NCBI GenBank assembly: GCA_022710935.1 | Contig: JAKLFY010000045.1 | Location: forward strand, 1-52,085 | DNA from: Verrucomicrobiota bacterium | Lineage (GTDB): Bacteria > Verrucomicrobiota > Verrucomicrobiia > Limisphaerales > J093 | Direction of reading: 5' to 3' | Length of the DNA stretch: 52,085 nt | Shown: positions 42,334 to 50,947 of the stretch, piece after piece | How the letters are laid out: each line of letters starts with the position of its first letter | Numbering within the stretch: position 1 is the first letter of the stretch | Notes under the pieces: model-generated | The model's database searches: none | The model's input: the letters and a program-made list of their open reading frames with translations, nothing else | What the model was told of the DNA's origin: nothing | Position numbers and translations under genes: made by a program

Positions 42334-42960
42334 ATGGAATGGAGCATCCAGGCCCGATCGCATCAGTGCCAAGCATGCGGCCGCGCATTTCGGAATAAGG
42401 AAACGCTGCACACCCTCTTGCGCGACGAACGCAACGCCTACCTCCGCGTTGACGTCTGCGAATCGTGCTGGGCCGGGCACTACGCCGAAGGCGCCAACCA
42501 TCAGCGCGGCTTTGTCTCGTACTGGAAAAGCCACTACTCCGCCCCGCAGCCGGCGCCCGAGCCCATCCGGCGGGAAACCGCCGAAACCCTCCTGCGCAAG
42601 CTCCTCGAACTCAATGCGCCCGAGCACGCCCCGGCCTGCTTCATCCTGGCCGCCATGCTCGAACGCAAACGCCTGCTCAAAATGAAGAGCCAGACGACCG
42701 AACAGGACCGTCGCCTCCTCATCTATGAGCATTCAAAGACAGGCGAGGTCTTCACCATCTCCGATCCCAAACTCCAGCTCGACCAATTGGAAGCCGTCCA
42801 GCGCGACGTCGCCCGCCTGCTCGAACACGGACTGGAACCCCCGCCGCCCAGCGCGCCCGAGCCGCCCCGGGAGGAGCCCGTTGCGCCAAGCGAAGACCCG
42901 GCTTCGAGCCCGGCTTCGAGCCCGGCTTCGAGCCCGGCCGAGCCTCAGAACCATGAGTGA
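42334..42960 (+). CDS. Hypothetical protein with N-terminal zinc-binding motif, upstream of rnc
   Basis: A 208-aa product. The N-terminus has CQACGRAF and CESCW, a possible zinc ribbon. The middle is helical (ETAETLLRKLLELNAPEHAP), and the tail is Pro/Ser/Glu-rich with a tandem repeat ASSP x3. It follows the zinc-ribbon membrane gene by 22 bp and overlaps the rnc start by 8 bp, so it is translationally coupled to RNase III. I do not recognise a named family. Confidence 0.75.
   Translation: MEWSIQARSHQCQACGRAFRNKETLHTLLRDERNAYLRVDVCESCWAGHYAEGANHQRGFVSYWKSHYSAPQPAPEPIRRETAETLLRKLLELNAPEHAPACFILAAMLERKRLLKMKSQTTEQDRRLLIYEHSKTGEVFTISDPKLQLDQLEAVQRDVARLLEHGLEPPPPSAPEPPREEPVAPSEDPASSPASSPASSPAEPQNHE
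42901..42936 (+). repeat. Three tandem 12-bp repeats in the coding tail
   Basis: gcttcgagcccg is repeated three times without change and encodes ASSP units at the C-terminus of the gene upstream of rnc. Copy number could vary by slippage without disturbing the frame. Confidence 0.85.
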
Positions 42961-43669
42961 TCTGGCCCGGTTGCAGGACGAGATTCAATACACGTTTCGG
43001 GATGAACGGCTGCTGCGTACTGCCCTCACGCATCCGTCGGTCGCCTACGAACTGGATCAAACCGACGAAACCAACCAACGCCTCGAATTCCTCGGCGATG
43101 CCGTTCTCCAACTGGTCCTCAGCCGCGCCCTCTATGCCCGACACCCGGATGCCGCCGAAGGGGACCTGACCAAAGCCCGCGCCCGGCTCGTCAACCGCCG
43201 TTCCCTGGCGGAGCAGGGCCGACAGATGGCGCTGGGCCGGTACCTGACACTGGGACGCGGCGAGGAACTGCAGGGGGGACGCGAGCGGCTCTCGACCTTG
43301 GCGGACGCCTTCGAAGCCCTGCTGGGCGCGCTCTTCATCGATGGAGGCTACGCCGTTGCGGAGGAGTTCGTCCTGCGACGCCTCGCCCCCACGCTCGACA
43401 TGCTCTCCGGTCCGTTGCACGCCGACAACCCCAAGGGCGAACTTCAGGAAATGCTCCAGACGGGCGCCGAGACGCCGCCGCAATACCGCATCGAACGCAC
43501 CTCGGGCCCGGACCACAACATCGAGTTCGAGTGCGCGGTCTATCATCGCGGCGTGGAATTGGGTCGCGGCCTCGGCAAAAGCAAGAAGGAAGCCGAGAGC
43601 CAAGCCGCATCCGCCGCCCTTCGGTTCCTGGGCCAGCAGCCCGACAGCGCGGCGTCCGTTTCGGATTGA
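42953..43669 (+). CDS. rnc: Ribonuclease III
   Basis: A 238-aa enzyme cleaving double-stranded RNA in rRNA and mRNA processing. The signature is NQRLEFLGDAVLQLVLS with the catalytic Glu/Asp cluster; DAFEALLGALFIDGG supplies the second acidic pair (Asp and Glu). The dsRNA-binding domain begins near NPKGELQEMLQTG and ends KSKKEAESQAASAALRFLG. ATG 42953 lies inside the end of the upstream gene. Full length for the family. Confidence 0.93.
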   Translation: MSDLARLQDEIQYTFRDERLLRTALTHPSVAYELDQTDETNQRLEFLGDAVLQLVLSRALYARHPDAAEGDLTKARARLVNRRSLAEQGRQMALGRYLTLGRGEELQGGRERLSTLADAFEALLGALFIDGGYAVAEEFVLRRLAPTLDMLSGPLHADNPKGELQEMLQTGAETPPQYRIERTSGPDHNIEFECAVYHRGVELGRGLGKSKKEAESQAASAALRFLGQQPDSAASVSD

Positions 43670-43756
43670 GGCCGCTTGCCTCAACGGTCAGCCCGCTCCG
43701 CGCGATCCATCGCTCCGCCCCTCCGGAACCGACTGACACCATCGAGTCGCCGGCGC

Positions 43757-44596
43757 TCACGGCCCCGCCACACGCAAGAAACGCGCGTCAGTGCCCGGGG
43801 CCACGGTGTGCGTGCAAAGGCCTGTGGTTGAAGTGACTGACGCCAATCGAGTCCAAACCGCCAGATCGGCGCTGGTCTCGATTGTGTAGGGAACGTCGGC
43901 AACGCCCGCCCAGGTCACCGTGCCGTCGGCGGAAATGCGCAGGAGCGGCGCCGGCACGAGAACCACACGGCGAATCCAGACGACCGCTCGTGCCGACGTG
44001 GTGTCGTCGCCAAGAAAGACGAAGTCGGGCGTCTCGTACGGATCGATCGCGCCGGAGAAGGCCGTGTAATCGCGCGCCGGGCCTTCGAGAACCGGCGCGC
44101 CGTTTGCCCGGAGTTGATAGCGATCGGGCCGGAGGGTCAGCGCATAATCGACGAAGCCTGTTCGGGTGTCGAACCCAGCGTCTTCCGCGCGGGTGAAGAG
44201 CGGCAGATCGGACTGGGCAAAGACCGCGTTGGTCCAGAAACCCAACTCGATCCCGCGCTGGTCGTGCCCCAGCACGATCACGGAGAATCCGGCGCGGTCG
44301 GGACCGCCGTGCGATTCCTGGTCGACCCGCGCGGTAAACAGCACCGTCACCCCCGCGCTCCGGTCCAGCGCGACGGGTGTCGTGCGCCCGTATCCGGCCT
44401 GCTCGAGCGCGCTGCTCCAGGTATCAAGACAGACCGCGTCATCGCCCAGCGCCTGGACCGCTCCGCCTGGAAAAGCGAGGAACGCCCAGTCTTGTTCGGC
44501 AGGCAGGGTGCGCAGCGCGCCGTCGTAGAGGGTCTGCGCTGACGCCGAAATCAGGAGCCAGGCCATCGAGACCCCGCTCAGAGCGATCCTGATCAT
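43757..44596 (-). CDS. Secreted protein with choice-of-anchor-type N-terminal domain
   Basis: A 279-aa product with signal peptide MIRIALSGVSMAWLLISASA. The mature start TLYDGALRTLPAEQDWAFLA resembles the choice-of-anchor Y group of Verrucomicrobiota exported proteins, a beta-sandwich domain of about 180 residues. The last 60 residues (YTIETSADLAVWTRLASVTS) match the short beta module often seen at the ends of secreted proteins in this phylum. The function is unknown. It converges with rnc (87-bp gap). Confidence 0.7.
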   Translation of the reverse strand: MIRIALSGVSMAWLLISASAQTLYDGALRTLPAEQDWAFLAFPGGAVQALGDDAVCLDTWSSALEQAGYGRTTPVALDRSAGVTVLFTARVDQESHGGPDRAGFSVIVLGHDQRGIELGFWTNAVFAQSDLPLFTRAEDAGFDTRTGFVDYALTLRPDRYQLRANGAPVLEGPARDYTAFSGAIDPYETPDFVFLGDDTTSARAVVWIRRVVLVPAPLLRISADGTVTWAGVADVPYTIETSADLAVWTRLASVTSTTGLCTHTVAPGTDARFLRVAGP

Positions 44597-44638
44597 ACGG
44601 CTTGCGTCTCTTGCAGGAAGGCGACGCCCATCGTTGAC

Positions 44639-45916
44639 TCACGGCGCAGGTCGTTCGAACGCCTCGATGAACTTCACGAGGGCGCGGACATCGTGGTAGT
44701 TCGCCTTCCAATTGTGGGCCTTGGCCGTGCTCTTGGGCTTGCCCTCGGCGCTCACGGTGTCGAGCCAAATCCCGTCTTCGGGCCGAATCTGATGGGTGTC
44801 GAGAAACCCCACCAGCCGCTCCAGAGCGGTCGCGTAGTCCGGATTGGGCGCATGCCGCAAGCCGTCGGTCAGGGCCGCCATCATCTCAGACTGGCTCCAC
44901 CACACCTTGTCGGTGTCATGGGCGGGTTGGTCGCCGACGCCGCGGTTGTAGAGCCCGCCGCGGACGCGATCGTAGCCGTGTTCGAGAGCGTGTTCGAGGA
45001 TGGCCGCAAAATGCGGCCACGAGCGCTCGCGCTCGAGCACTTCCTCGGCGCGAATCATCAGCCACGCGAACTCGACATTGTGGCCGTACGAAAGACCCGC
45101 GCTCCGGGCATCCGTCACAAACGACCAGTCCGGATTCCGATGAAAACAGGCCTTTCCCGCCTCGGACGGATAGAAGTGCGTCGCGTTGAGCCGCAACGCC
45201 TCGGCAAGGGACCGCCGCACATCATCGTCGCGCGTCGCCTCGCACAACTCGGCCAGCGCTTCCATCCAGTGCAGATGCGCGTTGGCGCTCTTGAGCCCGG
45301 CGACCTCGACCTCGATGCGATCGTCCTGTCGTGCAATGAACCGCCAGTCCCGCTCGTAATGCTCGCCCCAGCCGCCGTGAGTCGCATCGTGGCAATGCCG
45401 CTGGATGGTCCGAAACAGATCCAGGGCGTGTCGCAGCGGACCGGGATCGCCGCTCGCGCGGGCATATTCAACCAGGGCGTACATCACAAACGACTCGCCG
45501 TACAGGTACTTCCGGTCATTGACCGGCTTCCCATCCAGATCGGTCTTCCAATAGTAGCCGCCATGCTCGCGATCCAGAAAACGATCGAGCAAGAAACGGT
45601 AACCGTGCCCGGCCGCCTTCAGGTAATCCCGCGTGTCGCTCCGATAGCCCTTTCGATGGGCGTGGGCGAATCCCCAGACCATGCGGGCCTGGGTCACGAT
45701 CTGCTTCTCCCGCGCGGGCGACGCGGGCTTGGCCGCATCATCCGACAACACATAGCCGCCGCGCTGCCAATCGACCGCCGTGTCGTACCAGTAGGGCATC
45801 ACCTTCTCGCCCAACTGCCGCCTGTAAGCGCGGGCCGCGGACGAGAAATCGGCTGCGCCCAGACATACGGACGCAAGCCAGGGCAGGACCAGCAGAGAGG
45901 ACAGGACAAGCGTCAT
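44639..45916 (-). CDS. Secreted AGE-family epimerase/isomerase
   Basis: From ATG 45916 a 425-aa protein with signal peptide MTLVLSSLLVLPWLASVCLG. The (alpha/alpha)6 barrel of N-acylglucosamine 2-epimerases / mannose isomerases is recognisable from KVMPYWYDTAVDWQRGGYVL, REHGGYYWKTDLDGKPV, GHNVEFAWLMIRAEE and KVWWSQSEMMAALTD, with conserved His in NVEFA and QSE regions. It interconverts sugars; the substrate is not fixed. A signal peptide on this family is unusual outside PVC bacteria. The open frame upstream overlaps the greA-like gene and is a shadow. Confidence 0.8.
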   Translation of the reverse strand: MTLVLSSLLVLPWLASVCLGAADFSSAARAYRRQLGEKVMPYWYDTAVDWQRGGYVLSDDAAKPASPAREKQIVTQARMVWGFAHAHRKGYRSDTRDYLKAAGHGYRFLLDRFLDREHGGYYWKTDLDGKPVNDRKYLYGESFVMYALVEYARASGDPGPLRHALDLFRTIQRHCHDATHGGWGEHYERDWRFIARQDDRIEVEVAGLKSANAHLHWMEALAELCEATRDDDVRRSLAEALRLNATHFYPSEAGKACFHRNPDWSFVTDARSAGLSYGHNVEFAWLMIRAEEVLERERSWPHFAAILEHALEHGYDRVRGGLYNRGVGDQPAHDTDKVWWSQSEMMAALTDGLRHAPNPDYATALERLVGFLDTHQIRPEDGIWLDTVSAEGKPKSTAKAHNWKANYHDVRALVKFIEAFERPAP

Positions 45917-45979
45917 GAGTGAAAGACCTGAGGCGCAGGAGCGCCTGACCGGACTCGATCGCCACATGCGCGGGGCCCA

Positions 45980-46022
45980 GCCCGGATATCTCATAAGGCT
46001 TCGCGGAGTTATCGATCCGGGC
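45980..46022. repeat. 43-bp hairpin repeat, copy 3 (divergent)
   Basis: Ends gcccgga and tccgggc pair, and the core aaggct.cgcg is shared with copies 1 and 2. The greA-like gene's stop (46009-46011) lies inside it, so its last residues SPDR come from the repeat. Confidence 0.6.
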
Positions 46023-48039
46023 TCTGACCTGACTGAGCCGCCAAAGCCGGGTCCGTCGGTTCGGCGGCGGGGTCGGCGGAAGCCCCGGCCAAAGCATCCT
46101 CGCGGCCAGGGGCTGCGCTTTCGGGGCCGGGTTCGGGTTCGGCCGCGGGTTTGGCCGCGGGCTGGCCGGGCTGGCCGGGCTCCGCGGCGTCGTCGGCCGG
46201 AGCCTCCGCGAGCACCGCGGCGGGTGCCTCGGGGAGGGTCAGCGACTCGATGCGGTAGCGGCTCTTGTGCCCATCGAGTTCGAACTCGATCTCGTCGCCG
46301 ACCTTCCGGTTCAGCATCGATTGAGCAATCGGACTCAGGTAAGAAATGATGTGCTTGACGGGATCGAAATCCCATGCGCCCAGGATCAGAAAAGTCTCCC
46401 GGCGTCCCGTGCCGGCCTCGGTGACCTCGACGCGGGTTCCGATGCTGACAACATCAGTGCGCGGGTTGGCGAAGTCGGTGCCGCGGGCTCGGACAAGCTG
46501 GCTTTCGAGTTCGGCCTTGCGGCGCATGAGAAGGCGGTGGAGTTCCTTGGCGGCCTTGTACTCGTGATTCTCGCTGAGGTCGCCGTAGCTTCGGGCGATG
46601 GCGATGTCGCGCGAATTGGCGGGGATCTTCTTCTGGACCAGCTCGTCGTACTCCTGCTTGCGCCGTTCCAGGCTCTCCCACGAGACCACCAGCGAGGTGT
46701 CCTGTCTGCTGTGGTCGCCGGTGATCATCGACTGGACAACCGGCGAATGCTTGACGATGCGCGCCAGCAACGACCGTTTGTCCATGTCGTCGAAGCTGGG
46801 CGAAAGCTGCAGCGTCCGCGTGAGATCCTTGATCAACTCGATGTCGGCGCTCTCGATCAACTCGACCAGCAGGTCCTGGTCATCCAGGATGTAGTCGCGC
46901 AACCGGTTGGATTTCTTCTCGTTGAACTGGTCGCGCTCGATGGCGCTGAGCATGGCGCGGAACACCTCCGGACCCAGAATGTCCGCAAAGGCGTCGGAGC
47001 GTTCCTTCGCAAGCCAGAGGAGGAGTTCGCTGCTCGCGGTATGCTGGCTGATCAGGCGGGCCAGGGCGCTCTTCAGCGCGTCCAGGCGATCGTGCTCGAT
47101 CAGAAGCCTGCCGCATTCGGTGCAGAGCTTCGCCCCAACGGAGTTCATGAAACCCAACACATGGTCCGCCCACAGGGCCGGGTGAGCCTCGCGAAAGGAT
47201 TGCAGCGCGCGCTTGTGCTTGGCCGACGCAACCTGCTCGAGCACGCGCCCGGGATGCTCGATCTGGGCCCACAGGTCCTGGTCGCTCAACTCGCCCTCCC
47301 CGCGCGCCAGGCCGGCGCCCGCGCGCAGGTCGTCGCGCATGAAAACCGCCTCCAGCGCAAGGGCCGGCATGGTCCGCTGATGGGACTGGATTTCGGCGTT
47401 CAGCGCGGCAATGGCGTCCGCGATGGCCGTCTCGCGATCCGTCAGGTCGTCCAGGTTGTGCAGGATCTCCGAAGCCACAGTCAGCCGGGCCTTCAACCCC
47501 TTGGCAGCCTTGAACTCACCCATCAACCGCTCCTTCAGTGAAACCTCCTGGACCTGAAACACGATCGGCTCGTTCTTCTTGAGCGGGATCTGAAAATGGC
47601 CGCTCTTCTTCATTTCGCGCTTCGCGGCCTCCCACCACTTCTTCCAGTCCGAGGCGATCACATCGGGCGTCAGCACCCGCTGGATCTGGTCCGCCGTCGC
47701 CCGCCCCCCATAGCTCTGCAACACGAGCCGGATCAGATCCAGGTGATGCAGCGCAGCCATGTGGCGCAGTCCGGCAATGTCCGTCGCCTTCCGGGCAAGG
47801 ATGTGGTCTGGAGGGATGGCCTTGAGCGACTCGGCGGCAAACGCCAGATCCATCGAGTGGTCGGGTTTGGCCTGGAAATCGATGTTGAATCGGCCAAACA
47901 CCGTGTCGATCTGCTTGATCTGGCCGAAACCCCAACTGCGATGCACGCAGAAACCAGAGGCGGCGAGGGTGACCAGCGTCTCCACATGCTGGCGTCCAAT
48001 CTTTCCCGCCGCCACGAGCTTTTCAAATTCTTCTCTCAT
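46009..48039 (-). CDS. greA: GreA-family transcription elongation factor with long N-terminal extension
   Basis: A 676-aa protein, four times the usual GreA. Residues about 463-530 are the antiparallel coiled coil with the acidic tip ARSYGDLSENHEYKAAKE (Asp and Glu that help RNA polymerase cleave backtracked RNA). About 545-610 is the FKBP-like domain (SIGTRVEVTEAGTGRRETFL, then ISYLSPIAQSMLNRKVGDEI). The N-terminal 460 residues are helical and resemble the long extension of chlamydial GreA. A Pro/Ala/Glu-rich tail follows. It is a PVC-type feature. It is divergent from rsmB, with 49 bp between starts. Confidence 0.88.
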   Translation of the reverse strand: MREEFEKLVAAGKIGRQHVETLVTLAASGFCVHRSWGFGQIKQIDTVFGRFNIDFQAKPDHSMDLAFAAESLKAIPPDHILARKATDIAGLRHMAALHHLDLIRLVLQSYGGRATADQIQRVLTPDVIASDWKKWWEAAKREMKKSGHFQIPLKKNEPIVFQVQEVSLKERLMGEFKAAKGLKARLTVASEILHNLDDLTDRETAIADAIAALNAEIQSHQRTMPALALEAVFMRDDLRAGAGLARGEGELSDQDLWAQIEHPGRVLEQVASAKHKRALQSFREAHPALWADHVLGFMNSVGAKLCTECGRLLIEHDRLDALKSALARLISQHTASSELLLWLAKERSDAFADILGPEVFRAMLSAIERDQFNEKKSNRLRDYILDDQDLLVELIESADIELIKDLTRTLQLSPSFDDMDKRSLLARIVKHSPVVQSMITGDHSRQDTSLVVSWESLERRKQEYDELVQKKIPANSRDIAIARSYGDLSENHEYKAAKELHRLLMRRKAELESQLVRARGTDFANPRTDVVSIGTRVEVTEAGTGRRETFLILGAWDFDPVKHIISYLSPIAQSMLNRKVGDEIEFELDGHKSRYRIESLTLPEAPAAVLAEAPADDAAEPGQPGQPAAKPAAEPEPGPESAAPGREDALAGASADPAAEPTDPALAAQSGQSPDR

Positions 48040-48088
48040 ATGAGGCCATCTGTCGCTTACACTCGCAAGCGACGTACATTATTGCGAA

Positions 48089-49396
48089 GTGACGGCCCAA
48101 AAACCAAGAGAAATTGCCTGCCGCATCCTGTGGCAGCATGCCGCCGGCCCCGCGTGGGTCGAGGACCTGCTCCACATCGCCCTCGAACGCGCCTCTCTCC
48201 ACCCGCGCGACCGCGCGCTCGTCCATGAGCTGGTCTGCGGCGTCGTCCGCTGGCAGGCGGCCCTCGACTGGCTCATCGATCAGAAGACCCGGGGACGCAA
48301 ACAGAAGCCCGATCTCCGGGTGCTCCTCCGCCTCGGCCTCTACCAGATCTTCTGGCTCGACCGCATCCCCGACCACGCCACGGTCAATGAAACCGTCAAC
48401 CTCGCCCGCCAACACGGCCTGGGCGCCCAAACCGGCTTCGTCAACGCCCTCCTCCGCGGCTACGCCCGCGCGAGGGAGTCGACACGGCTCCAGCTCGAAG
48501 CGCTGAAACAAGCCCAACCCGCGGTCGGATGGTCCCATCCCGCCTGGCTCATCGACCGCTGGCAGGCGCGGTGGGGCCTCGAACCGACGGTTGCGCTGCT
48601 GGCCTGGAACAACGCCCCGGCCCACACGTTTGCGCGCGCCAATGCTCTCAAGACCGATCCGGGCCGCCTGCTGGATCGCTGGCGAGAGGAGGATGTCGAG
48701 TACGATTTCGGACGCTGGGATTGGATTCCCGAGACCCTGGTCTTCCAACTCAAGACCCATCCGCCCCTCACCAGGCTGGGCACATTCCAGGACGGTTGGT
48801 TCTATCTCCAGGACCCGAGCACCCTGCTGGCCGTCCATGCCCTCGACCCCCAGCCCGGCGATGCCGTTCTGGACGCCTGCGCAGCACCCGGAGGCAAGAC
48901 CACCTACATTGCTCAGCGCATGGCAAATCAAGGCCGGATCGTGGCCCAGGACGCCTCCGACGCCCGGCTTGGGCTCCTGCACGACAACTGCAAGCGGCTG
49001 GGGATCACATGCGTCCAGACCTGCCTGACAACCGATCCGCTGCCCGTCGATTTCGACCGCATCCTGGTCGATGCCCCTTGCTCCAACACAGGCGTCATGC
49101 GGCGACGCATCGATCTGCGTTGGCGGATCCGGCCCGAGGCGCTCCCGCGCTTGAAGGCAGCCCAAATCGATTTGCTGGACCGCGCGGCAGCCCGATTGAA
49201 ACCCGGAGGCCGCCTCGTCTATAGCACCTGCAGCCTCGAACCCGAGGAGAACCAACAGGTTGCCCGTGCCCTCCTGACCCGCCATACCGAACTGCGTCTC
49301 CAGACCGAGCGCGAACTCCTCCCGTTTCGCGATCGTGTCGACGGCGCCTATGTGGCCGTCTTTGATCGTGCGCCGGAAGAGCGGGCGGCACGCTAA
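48089..49396 (+). CDS. rsmB: 16S rRNA m5C967 methyltransferase RsmB
   Basis: A 435-aa enzyme from GTG 48089. The NusB-like N-terminal domain (about 1-140; RDRALVHELVCGVVRWQAAL) precedes the Rossmann methyltransferase: SAM motif DACAAPGGKTTYIAQ (about 267-281), DAPCSNTGVMRR with motif IV Cys, and YSTCSLEPEEN with the catalytic motif VI Cys. It methylates cytosine 967 of 16S rRNA. The stop overlaps that of the convergent transposase-domain gene by 4 bp. It replaces the usual fmt-rsmB neighbourhood. Confidence 0.9.
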   Translation: MTAQKPREIACRILWQHAAGPAWVEDLLHIALERASLHPRDRALVHELVCGVVRWQAALDWLIDQKTRGRKQKPDLRVLLRLGLYQIFWLDRIPDHATVNETVNLARQHGLGAQTGFVNALLRGYARARESTRLQLEALKQAQPAVGWSHPAWLIDRWQARWGLEPTVALLAWNNAPAHTFARANALKTDPGRLLDRWREEDVEYDFGRWDWIPETLVFQLKTHPPLTRLGTFQDGWFYLQDPSTLLAVHALDPQPGDAVLDACAAPGGKTTYIAQRMANQGRIVAQDASDARLGLLHDNCKRLGITCVQTCLTTDPLPVDFDRILVDAPCSNTGVMRRRIDLRWRIRPEALPRLKAAQIDLLDRAAARLKPGGRLVYSTCSLEPEENQQVARALLTRHTELRLQTERELLPFRDRVDGAYVAVFDRAPEERAAR

Positions 49397-49932
49397 TCGT
49401 CGCCCGCGGTATCCATGAGCACAGCCAACTGGAGCTTGTGCCCGACCAGTTGCTGAATCGAGCCCCGCACAGGCGCTTCCAACGGGCGCCCCGGCTCCGA
49501 CGCCCACTCTGTCTCCCCGATCGTGCGCCTCCAAGCCTCACCCAGAACTCGAGCGAGACTTCGTTCGATCTGAGCGCGGTTCGCGCGCCGAAACTGACGG
49601 ATTGTGTCCGCCTCCGGATGCTGGCCGGCGCAAATGTAACGGATCTGCGGGCTGTGAGCGGGCGCCAACTCGATGTCCTCCGAGGCGTAGATGCCCGCCG
49701 CGTAGCAGTACGTCAACAGGGTGAGCATCATCGGCTTGCATAGATGATCTGAGCACCCCGCCTGCGCACCTCCGGCCTCCGGCCACTCTGCTTGCACCGA
49801 GTCCAATGCCATCGTCACCAGCCCCCAGTCACCCACCCAAAGCCGCAGGTCTGTGGGCAGTTCCATCAAGGCCGGCCCGGTGCCAGGCCGACACCCGATC
49901 ACCGGAGAGTCAATGCGTATGCCTGTTTGCAT
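49393..49932 (-). CDS. Stand-alone transposase N-terminal-domain protein (DUF772-like)
   Basis: A 179-aa product. Residues about 66-125 (LCKPMMLTLLTYCYAAGIYA, SEDIELA, RYICAGQHPEADTIRQFRRA) match the helical N-terminal DNA-binding domain of IS5/IS1182-type transposases. No DDE catalytic domain follows; instead the protein ends in an unrelated helical stretch. No inverted repeats or target duplications were seen. It may be a domesticated DNA-binding protein or a surviving fragment. ATG 49866 is another possible start. Confidence 0.65.
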   Translation of the reverse strand: MQTGIRIDSPVIGCRPGTGPALMELPTDLRLWVGDWGLVTMALDSVQAEWPEAGGAQAGCSDHLCKPMMLTLLTYCYAAGIYASEDIELAPAHSPQIRYICAGQHPEADTIRQFRRANRAQIERSLARVLGEAWRRTIGETEWASEPGRPLEAPVRGSIQQLVGHKLQLAVLMDTAGDD

Positions 49933-50061
49933 CGGAGCCAGCTTCGGCCCGGAGCGTTACCGCCCTGTGGAGCCCGTGTTACGATTTGGCAACACTCCGG
50001 CCAGGGCTTGCGCGCCCATCGAGTCAGGACCACACGCAGGTGAGAAGACAAGGGGAGCTTT

Positions 50062-50096
50062 GAGATTTGAGATTCCAAATTTGAGATTTGAGATTT
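50062..50096 (+). repeat. Five tandem heptamers (gagattt type)
   Basis: Units gagattt, gagattc, caaattt, gagattt, gagattt. The same 5 x 7 layout as the array at 17641 but a different unit. It lies 27 bp upstream of the PhoU-like gene's start. Confidence 0.85.
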
Positions 50097-50123
50097 CTCG
50101 GGTCAGGGCCACATTCAACATGT

Positions 50124-50741
50124 ATGCACCCCGTTCCCGAATTGGTCGATAGCCGCCTCTACGACTTGCTCGAGGCCGAGGCCGGCCAGGCTCGCGAGAG
50201 CGTGCGTCGCCTCGCGCAGTTCCTCGACGAAGGCGGCAAGTCGCCAGCCATCCTGGTCCAACCCCTCGAATCCAGCGCCAAGATCGCCTCGGAGATCAGC
50301 GCCCATCTGATTCAGGCCACCCTCACGAGCCTGCCCAAGCCGGACATCGAGGCCCTCTCGCAGGTGATCGCCGCAATCCCCCTGGCCGCGAAGCGCTTCA
50401 CCGAGCGATTCGGCCTGGCCGCCGGCAGCCTCGCCGCCAACGATTTCGCCCCGGCCCTGAACTGGATCGAGGAGTTGACCGAGATCCTCCTCGACACCGT
50501 CCGGCAACTGCGCGGTTTCGAGAGCCTCGACCGGGTGAAGCAGCTCTACCCCAGGCTGCAGACAGTCGCTGACCGCGCCGAAGCCCTGATCCAGGAGACC
50601 GTCAACCGCGCATATGAGCGTCCGGCGGATCCGTTGGACGTTCTGAAGGTCAAGGATCTTGGCGATCATTTGACCGGGATCGTCGACCGCGCCCGCGTGG
50701 CCGGCGGGCTCATGAACGGCATTTCGCTTCAGTTCCTCTGA
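50124..50741 (+). CDS. PhoU/DUF47-like helical protein
   Basis: A 205-aa all-helical product (MHPVPELVDSRLYDLLEAEA, then GGLMNGISLQFL). Spacing of helices and lack of membrane segments fit the PhoU-related DUF47 family, which is usually encoded next to a Pit-type phosphate transporter. No transporter is seen here; the next gene is a sialidase-like protein. An alternative ATG 12 codons upstream would cross the heptamer region's end. The assignment is by fold-like composition, so moderate. Confidence 0.55.
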   Translation: MHPVPELVDSRLYDLLEAEAGQARESVRRLAQFLDEGGKSPAILVQPLESSAKIASEISAHLIQATLTSLPKPDIEALSQVIAAIPLAAKRFTERFGLAAGSLAANDFAPALNWIEELTEILLDTVRQLRGFESLDRVKQLYPRLQTVADRAEALIQETVNRAYERPADPLDVLKVKDLGDHLTGIVDRARVAGGLMNGISLQFL

Positions 50742-50947
50742 TTCTGATTTCACCTGCTGGCGCGCATTGAGGACGAGGTGAGCGGAATGCGCGCGGGAAC
50801 CTTGAACCTTGAACGGGATTCTGACTCAGAGCGCCGCATCTGAGAAAGGAATGAGATTACGACGAGGAGATTGTGTTTAGGCATTGAAAAGGTCGCGCGT
50901 CGCGTCTAACAATAGACCGCAGTCGGTGGCCGATAATTTGTCATGAC

